From Ceraceosorus guamensis (taxonomy: Eukaryota; Basidiomycota; Exobasidiomycetes; Ceraceosorales; Ceraceosoraceae): DNA of 64,000 nucleotides. Below the pieces are notes generated by a model. It was given only the letters and a program-made list of their open reading frames with translations, had not been told where the DNA came from and made no database searches. Every line of letters begins with the position of its first letter. Within the stretch, counting starts at the first letter, position 1. The DNA lies in NCBI RefSeq assembly GCF_003144195.1, contig NW_020290028.1, positions 176,637-240,636 on the forward strand, given 5' to 3'. Below are positions 56,915 through 64,000 of this stretch, piece after piece. The position numbers and the translations under genes are program-made.

Positions 56915-59900
56915 ATGTCGGCCTCTACACCTCCCGCAACACCGCTTACGGGACTTTCGGCCACGACAGCCGGCTCAGGGATATCTCGTCCAGGCACTCC
57001 GGCCACCATTCATAGCGCAGCTCAACGGGGAGATGTAGGATTGATTAAGCATTTGATACAGACTGGCAGAGCAAGCGCAAACGACCGAGATCAAGAAGGC
57101 ATCACGCCTTTGCACTGGGCTGCCATCAATGCGCATGTACCTTGTTGTGCGCTTCTGATAGAGAAGGGCGCAGAGGTGGACGCGTTGGGCGGTGACCTGG
57201 TCGCCAGTCCTTTGCAATGGGCAGCAAGGTGAGCATCTGTATCCTCATCACCTCGGATGGCCTGCACGCAAGAGAGTCACTGATGGTCAACCCTCGCATA
57301 CATGCAGAAATGGACACCTGAACGTCATTCATTTGCTGCTCAAATCGGGCGCCGATCCAACGATTGCAGATGCGCAGGGCTTCAACGCATTACATTTGGT
57401 GACGCACAGCAGTGCGGTGATGCCTCTTCTATTGCTACTACAGCACGATGCATTCGCCGCACCTTCGGCACTGGATATTTCTGACTCTCAAGGGCACACT
57501 CCCTTGATGTGGGCAGCTTACCAGGGGGATGCACTATCGGTTGATCTGCTACTGGCTCATGGTGCGAACGTGCACGCCAAGGACGCTACAGGTCTCACGC
57601 CCATGCACTGGGCAGTAGTGAAGGGCAACAGACTTTGTATCAGGAAGCTGGCTGGAACAGGAAGCGACCTTTGGGCGAAGGAAGAAGGTGGAAAGACTCC
57701 AAGAGAAATGGCGGTGGAGCTCAAGAGCGAAGCTGCATACAGGAAAGCCCTTGCTGATGTCGGTTTGTACGAGGATGGGAGAAGGAAGAGTAGAGTAGCA
57801 GGAGAGGTGAGTGAATCAAATCATTCGAATGGCCAAGCTGGGGGCAAATGGCGGGGTTCCCTTGTCCGAAGGGACGATCGTGCCTGCTCTAATCGAGCGC
57901 TGCCATGCTGGCGAAGAGCTGCTCTTCCGACCTGACGCTTGCCTCCTTGTCGCTCCTCAGCGTTCCGCACGGATAGCAATTGTTTTGTTACCATTCTTCT
58001 TCTTGGGCTTGATGTTCACAACATTAGGAGCCCTCCCCTGGTTCGTGGGGATGCCATTCGTAGCTGCCGAATTCTTCGGTATGCACCACGTCATTACGCG
58101 CGTCTTGCTTGATCCGCTGGAAGTAGACAGTCTGCAGCGCAGCACCTACTTCTTGGGCATTGTGGCGGGAAGTGTTGCATGGGTCGGATGGGAGTGGGCG
58201 CGCAAAGTGGTTCATGGTGAGCGTCACGAATGCCGTCTCTCTGCCGCTTTGCTTCCCCACTGTGTCCTAGATTTGGCTCACGCACTGACAACGTCCCCTT
58301 CAGCTACTCCTGGCCACGCACTTGCCAATCTACTATTCGCGATCGCCTTCCTGAGCTGTTCATGGAACCTGTTCAGAGCAGCCACTTTGGAAGCAGGTTT
58401 TGCGCCGCTACCACAGACCGAAGCGGAACGCAGAGACGTCATCCTGCAGCTTGTAGACGAGGGAAAATTGAATGGAACGACATACTGCATCACTTGTCTT
58501 GTGAGTATGGCTGTCAAGTATTGACATGTAGCAACGATTTCAGGTAACGTGCTTACACCATCGCTGCACGATTCCGCAGACGAGGAGGCCAATGCGGTCG
58601 AAACATTGCCGCTTGTGTAAGCGCTGCGTAGCGCGACACGATCATCACGTAAGTAAGCAGAGGCGGGTGACAATCTTGATGTCACTAACATCAAGGCGAC
58701 CTCTTCTTCGCCTGTCTGTGGTTTCAGTGTCCTTGGGTGGCTTCGGTGAGTGCTGTGACTGCTGTCGACATTTGGCGCTTTGTGCTGATCCTTCTCCTCC
58801 GGCAATGGCAGTGCGTTGGCATGAACAACCATCGTCAATTTATCGTCTTTGTTGGCTCTCTCGTCATCGGTATCCTGCTCTTCATCTATTTGGTCTATCA
58901 CTGTGGGTACAAGCAGTGCTGCGAGCTCACGCAGGGCTTCTCAAGTATCACTTACGCTTGCCGACTTCCGTGCTTAGACTATGCTCTCAACGCGACGTAC
59001 CCTTACGTGCCTTTGATCACTGCCTCATGTCTGCTCACGAACGACTTGTGCAGCGCAACAGACTACGACTCTTTCCTCTTTAGCGTCACTCTATGGGCTA
59101 CTTTGCAGCTCACCTGGACCATTATTCTTCTCGTCGCCCAGACATGGCAGATTGCAAGACAGATGACCACCCTTGAAGTGTCAAATCTCGGCCGGTATGG
59201 CTGGATGGGAGGTAAAGGCGGTGTGAGCAGATCTTGATCGCGTCTGTCTCCATTTTCCACTCAAGCTTGACCTGACTTTTTCGCTTCGACGTGCGTATCA
59301 ACAGAGCTCAATGACTTCTCAGACCAGTTTCATGGAAGCGAGGGCCGCAAGACTTGCAGCACAAGGCATCTCGACCGACCAATCCGACGCTACCGCAGAC
59401 GATGACTTTGACGGCACAAGGCCTGGTTCGATAGGTCCCGGAAGCCCCAACATTGGTGCAAGACATGGACATTCTCACGGTCCTGTAGCTGCCTTGAAGG
59501 GCGCCGGCAACTGGCTGCTGTCGATCGTAGGCCTGGACCTCTATACTCGGGGCAAAGCTGGAGAGGGATTGAAGAAAGCGTCCGCAGCTGGAAACCCTTT
59601 TGATTTGGGACTGGTCGGAAATTGTCGAGGTGAGCTTGACTATCTCTGACATGTCACAAAAACATCATATGATTGACGCTCGAGCCTGCCCTGGCACAGA
59701 CTTTTGGACCACCGGCAGGGAACTCGGAGTCGATTACGCAACTCTGTACGAGATTCCGGTGGGTGGCTTCCAATCTTCCGCAAGGCGGCGGAGAAGGCGA
59801 AGAGTGCGCACAATAGACGGACAAGAAACCGAATCAGGCTCAGACGATGAGGAAGACGAGGCTTCCGAAGGCGGTGCGTTGGGCAGAAGCGTCAGTGCAG

Positions 59901-60058
59901 GCAGGAGGAGATGGAACATGTGGAGAAATCTGAACCTCAATTTGGGCAGCGCTGCGGGGATCGGAGCCTCTGGCAGTGCGAGTGGATATCAGCCTATACA
60001 GCAAGACAATCTCTCCGATAGACCCGCAGACCATGATGCTGCGAGCAGGATGGCTTAA
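56915..60058 (+). CDS. AKR1: Ankyrin-repeat DHHC palmitoyltransferase AKR1
   Basis: Nine exons: 56915-57228, 57308-57806, 57961-58216, 58304-58500, 58580-58648, 58728-58745, 58812-59222, 59305-59629, 59700-60058, giving 815 residues. It attaches palmitate to membrane-associated proteins at the Golgi/endosomes. Residues ~30-250 hold ankyrin repeats ([51 protein letters not shown]). Hydrophobic segments start at about 275 ([15 protein letters not shown]). The cysteine-rich domain runs [32 protein letters not shown], with catalytic Cys446 the first codon of an 18-nt exon. That exon gives CPWVAS before [10 protein letters not shown], whereas the family normally has CPWVWN. After the last membrane spans comes NPFDLG...[16 protein letters not shown], an AKR1/HIP14 signature. 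Intron 7 has more than one plausible donor; the chosen one keeps GGKGG. Confidence 0.93.
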
Positions 60059-61120
60059 AGCGGCGGAGCAAAGTCATTCGAAATAGCATCTGAATATTCA
60101 CGATCAAGCGTCTGGCGTGACACGTCCACAAACCGCCTGTCGTAAATGAGATGCAGAATTTGGTGAAGCTGGGAGGCCGGCTCCAGCTCTGGCTTGAGCC
60201 ATAGCCAGAACGCTCGAGAGGTGCGAAAGCCTCTTGAGTCGTGTCATGCAAGAAGGCACTTGTGTTTCGATGGCCAAGGAAGGGATGGATGGAAGGCAAA
60301 ATCAATGTCCAATCCTCGACTGTCCTAATGCGAGACCGATGCTCCTGAAGATCAACCCGGAAGGCCCTTGCACACCGGCCACCCCTCAGGGACCGTCCTG
60401 GACCTAACTGTAGGTGCAGCTACGCCTCTCGCTAGGGTTGGACCAGCTCCTGTTGAGTCAATTTTTGAGAGTGTGCTATCACTAGCGCACACACGCTTAC
60501 CAAGTAGATCACTGATGACCTCGAGGATACAGGAAGGCTGGCATACGTGGCTACTTATGCGTCGCATGCTGAGTAAATGAATCTAGCATGAGCAACAGGA
60601 GCGAAGCGAATGTCTTGCTTCATGACAGAAGACGAGCGTATGGGACGCAGTGATCAGCAGTCAACGGCAGCCGTCAGGAGTAGCGGCGTGAGTGCATTTG
60701 AGCTGCTGATGGCATTCTGATTCAAAATTTGGAAGTGGAATGAGCGGTCACGTGCAGGCAACGTGCGCAGACGCTACATCACCCTCACTTAATTCTTGAA
60801 GTGATGAGCGGGGCGGAGCGCGAGTGAGTCATGCGGTGGCAAATTGATGGTCATAATTCACGGTTGCGGTGCATGAGTCGAGGCCGGCTGGCCGGATAAG
60901 GCAGGCGCGCCAGCTGCAGCTGCGTGCGTGGGCCGTGAGGTTGAATCAACCCATCGAGCTGCATCGCGCAGGCGCGGCGCATCGATGAGTCTACAGCCCG
61001 CCTGTCTCACGCTCGGTGGATGAACGCCCCCCACACTTGAATTGCTTCCACCATTCACCACTGGAACTCATCTTCGAGGTATTGGTATCCACCACGAAGC
61101 TCCAACGCAACCTACACAAC
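60059..61120. other. Spacer between AKR1 and EDC1-like gene
   Basis: 1.06 kb with no supported gene. The frame of the next gene is open from 61016 but lacks an ATG before 61121. Confidence 0.5.
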
Positions 61121-62728
61121 ATGCTCGCAATGCACAACACAAGCATACAATCCTCTCGTATTCCGCAGTCTCATTTCGCGCACAATCACCAATCAAGGCC
61201 GAATTCGAGGACTGGCAGTCAGCACTCCAGCGGTTCGGTCACCCCGCGGCCGAAGCAGCGAAATACCCACAAGAAGTCATCGAGCCAACGCGCAGAGACT
61301 GATGTCACCGATTCCACACAGTCGAAGCCTATGAAGCAACAGCAGCCGGGTCTTCTCACACTCAGCCAGCCCGTTGCTGCCAGCTCTGCTGAAAGTTCAA
61401 GCAAGCGCAAAGGCAAAGCTGCCAGCAAACCTGATGCAGCTACAGCGAGTGGGTCCAAAGTCGACGTGCATACCAATGTTGCTCTGACAGACGAGAAAGA
61501 CAATTCCGGTGGCGCATCGACCAAAAGCTCCAAACGCAAGAGCAAGAAGGCGCCTCCTCCCCGTCTCCTTGACAGCCACGGGAAAGACGCTGCGCTTGTA
61601 GGTGCCACCGGATCCATCTTGTCACAGTCAGCGCCGTCTGCTGCAACACCGCTTGCGTCCGCGTCTGTCTCCGAAAAGAATGCTCTTGCAGAAGCCGGGA
61701 ATGGAGGAGGTCTGACTTGGCAGCAAGAGCTACTGAGTGGAGGCAAAGCACGCAATGCAGAGACGGTGTCTTTGCGCAGCGTCAAGAAGAATAATAGCGT
61801 AAAGCGGCCGGCTGCTGCCCCTGCTAGTACGTATGCTTTGCGGTCTCTCGTTCCTACACTTGGCAGCTGACACATGCACCTGGGCTCCCCTTTCACCTCA
61901 GCGAACGGGAAGGTGAAATCTGCTGGAGCGAAGGACCTGACTTGGCAACAGGCTTTGTTCAATCAGCCAAGGTCATCTGGTCCTCACTACGATTTCTTTG
62001 CGGATGATCGGGACGCAGCGACTTTTGGCTCTGGAGACGAGCGCGCCGTATCTGCTCCGGCTGGGCGCAGACGTCGTGCGGACAGTCTTGGGGCCTCATC
62101 GCGGTCTAAAGGCACAAACGCCAAGGGCGCCAAACGACCATCTGCTCTCGCTGCCACCGACAACTTGCATGTGGATGATGTCTTCGACAACTCGCGCTCG
62201 CCGGCTCGCTCTGCGCGGAAAGGCGTGAGTGTGAGCGCGGCCGCAGCGCCATCAACAGCGCCGCGCACCCCAAATTCCCACAAGAACAAGGGCACTTTGT
62301 TGGCTGCGCACCAATCTCCTGTCAATGGCAGAGTCTCTGCTTCGTCGCCCATATCGTCTTCGACGGCAGCTGCTGCTGTTGCCTACGCCGGGCCCAACTT
62401 TCACAACTCTCCATCACCCAACAGTCTGCCCGCGCCCAAATTCAATTCGAAGTTGAGAAGCAGTGCCCTCGCCTCTGTAGGTCTCAAGGGCTCATCGTCC
62501 GCTTCTGGTGGCGAGACGGAGAGTAGCGAGGACGAATCTGGTGCGAAAACCAATGGTGCAATGCCGAGGCAAGAATCACCCTCCCCCGAAAAGGAGAAGA
62601 CCAAACACACGTCCAGTCTGGCGCCGACTTCGGCAAGTCGTGCTTCTGGAGCCGCTACCGATCGGAGCGCTACCATCGAGAGCCTGCTCGCTCGCATGAT
62701 GGCGCCTCCACGCTCAGCGGGCATTTGA
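61121..62728 (+). CDS. EDC1/PNRC-type activator of mRNA decapping
   Basis: Two exons, 61121-61826 and 61902-62728, giving 510 mostly disordered, Ser/Lys/Ala-rich residues. The telling segment is YAGPNF at Tyr397-Phe402, followed by SPSPNSLPAPKF (405-416). This is the bipartite arrangement known from yeast Edc1/Edc2 and animal PNRC: a YAGxxF motif that stimulates Dcp2, then a proline-rich LPxPxF motif that binds the Dcp1 EVH1 domain. Upstream are two copies of LTWQQ, in LTWQQELLSGG (from 198) and LTWQQALFNQ (from 248), the second just after the splice junction. A short conserved-looking block ends the protein (ATIESLLARMM). It would act with Dcp1-Dcp2 in cytoplasmic mRNA turnover. Assignment rests on short motifs, which are distinctive. 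Confidence 0.78.
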
Positions 62729-63159
62729 GTTTCATCAGACCTCTGCACGACGGCTTGCTTGATTTACACCTACCTCTCAGTGCTGCAAGCGTCGACACCG
62801 ACTCTCTAATTTGACACGTCTCTTTAACCCGGCCCATCCTATTTCTATGGGCACCTTGCCCTGCAAATCAGGCTCGCCAACCTATCTCTCAAACATGCAA
62901 CATCAGTCACGCGCAAGTTCGAGCTCAGCACAACAGCACAGCAGGCCCTTGTTCCCATTTTGTCACGCATGGGGACTCTTTCCTCTTCTCGTCACGGCCT
63001 CTGTCATGGTCACCGGTACATCCACGTGGTGGCGACCGCTCGAATCTCGTTGACTATCTGCGTTCGATTCCACAATCTCACAACCTCAGCGCAAGTTTCG
63101 CCTTGATGATGAGCGCAAATCAGCTCCTCAAATCAGCTCGGCCTGCTTGCTTGTCCTCC
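62729..63159. other. Spacer right of EDC1-like gene
   Basis: About 430 bp of 3' flanking sequence; nothing recognised. GTTCGATTCC at about 63062 resembles a tRNA B box but has no matching A box or arms. Confidence 0.4.
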
Positions 63160-63996
63160 TCACCTTGAATTTCTCGCTTTCCCCAACTCGACACACACGT
63201 GGCCGTCTGCTTCAATCTTGCGAGTACAAAGAATCGCGTTGATTCGATACATGTGCTCGGCAGTGTCGACCGGCAGCGCGCAAGGCTTGAATCCGAGTTC
63301 AACGATCGTGTCAATCTGCGGATGGACCGCCTTCTCCCTGCCTACTGCTCGCCTATCCGGGGTGCTCTCCCACGCCTCACGCTTTGCCCATCCTCTGACA
63401 TCTACCTCTCTCACAAGTTCGTCTCGTTGGGGCAAATCCAGCTTCAGCTTTGCTTGTGCAGCGCGCACTCAGCTGCTCCCCACAAATCCTATTTTACACG
63501 CCCTGCGAGCGTTCCCCTCCTCAACGCCTTGCCTCACAGAAAGATTCAAAAGGTCTTTTGTGATCCGCTGAGTGTCTCACGTGGCGTTTTCCCACAAATA
63601 CATGCCCCTATGCCTTTTGCCCAGTGCGATCTCCAGCCCCTTGTGACGAGGTGATGCCTACCTCGTTCGAGCGCTTTGATCGCTTTGAGCCAGTCGGATC
63701 TATTCGGCAACGATTAGTCTGGGGTGAATTGCGTATCGCTTTGCTCGATCCTGCCGCTGATATGCCAAGAAGCGTACGGGCTAAGGACGTCATGCGACAA
63801 ACTCGCGCAGCTTCTCCTCCGAATTGCATCCCTCATCATCCAGTCTGGCCACCTCTTTGCCCTGAGAACAGGGCAATTTGGTGAGATTGGTGAGCGTCAA
63901 ACGTACCCACCCAGTACTGCGTTGGAGACCTTGTGCCCTTGTCATTGGAACAGGCGCGTAATGGAGCAGTGCTTCATCCTGTATCCTGCCTGCCAT
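63160..63996 (-). other. Possible minus-strand coding segments at the right edge, unresolved
   Basis: Two minus-strand open segments read like protein. One enters from the edge and ends at 63790 with LTLTNLTKLPCSQGKEVARLDDEG and then a stop. The other ends at 63160 with FKPCALPVDTAEHMYRINAILCTRKIEADGHVCVELG. They could be separate exons of a gene whose start lies outside the window, or chance frames; a plus-strand frame of 151 residues overlaps them. I recognise neither segment. A GTGGGT donor and CTCAG acceptor occur within the first segment, so its true splicing is uncertain. Confidence 0.3.
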
Positions 63997-64000
63997 CCCC

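Noticed and set aside
57811-57960. Plus-strand frame [22 protein letters not shown] as AKR1 coding sequence
   Set aside because: It lies in a GTGAGT...CTCCTCAG intron; removing it joins the ankyrin part to the first membrane span as in the family.
63062-63071. tRNA B-box-like GTTCGATTCC
   Set aside because: No A box at the right distance and no foldable acceptor or anticodon arms.

Overview
The window is nuclear DNA from a fungus, almost certainly a basidiomycete. The genes are compact, with short spliceosomal introns. By my count about half of the 58 introns I reconstructed start with GTGAGT, and all have G at donor position 5. The products are typical single-copy fungal proteins. Gene density is about one per 3 kb. 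Intergenic DNA carries many degenerate TCACGA/TGACTC-type words, which together with the gene set suggests a smut-related fungus (Ustilaginomycotina). That placement is inference.

Left part (1-16.3 kb): a Sec7-domain ARF exchange factor on the minus strand runs off the left edge. A mitochondrial-type PPR protein follows on the plus strand. Then come three spliced minus-strand genes: a WDR89-like WD40 protein, the CDK subunit CKS1 and the ER chaperone ROT1. Between the WD40 gene and CKS1 lies a stretch of about 2 kb that I cannot resolve.

Middle (17.3-34 kb): an SPX-domain phosphate transporter of the Pho87/90/91 family, a small secreted NIS1-family protein, fructose-1,6-bisphosphatase (FBP1), zeta-class GST/maleylacetoacetate isomerase (minus), a gamma-butyrobetaine dioxygenase-like enzyme, centrin (CDC31), a serine-rich orphan with a C-terminal membrane segment, and V-ATPase subunit F (VMA7, minus).

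Right part (35-64 kb): an EST1/SMG7-type protein, a tiny B12D/MLRQ (NDUFA4-like) subunit (minus), RPA32 (RFA2), cytosolic isoleucyl-tRNA synthetase (minus), a SET9/SUV420-type H4K20 methyltransferase, SPB1 rRNA methyltransferase (minus), the ankyrin-DHHC palmitoyltransferase AKR1, and an EDC1/PNRC-type decapping activator. Unresolved, possibly coding minus-strand sequence lies at the right edge.

The genes are housekeeping and do not form a cluster or pathway. Neighbours are divergent or convergent as in ordinary fungal chromosomes. I found no transposon, virus, CRISPR array, rRNA or tRNA. The most notable signals are the intergenic word family, tandem repeats sitting inside introns of three genes, several micro-exons, the NIS1-type secreted protein, and two proteins whose usual motifs are altered or moved (AKR1 and the dioxygenase). 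I saw no convincing evidence of an undescribed multi-gene system. Exon coordinates were worked out by hand from splice signals, reading frame and family alignment from memory; total coding lengths divide by three in every complete model.
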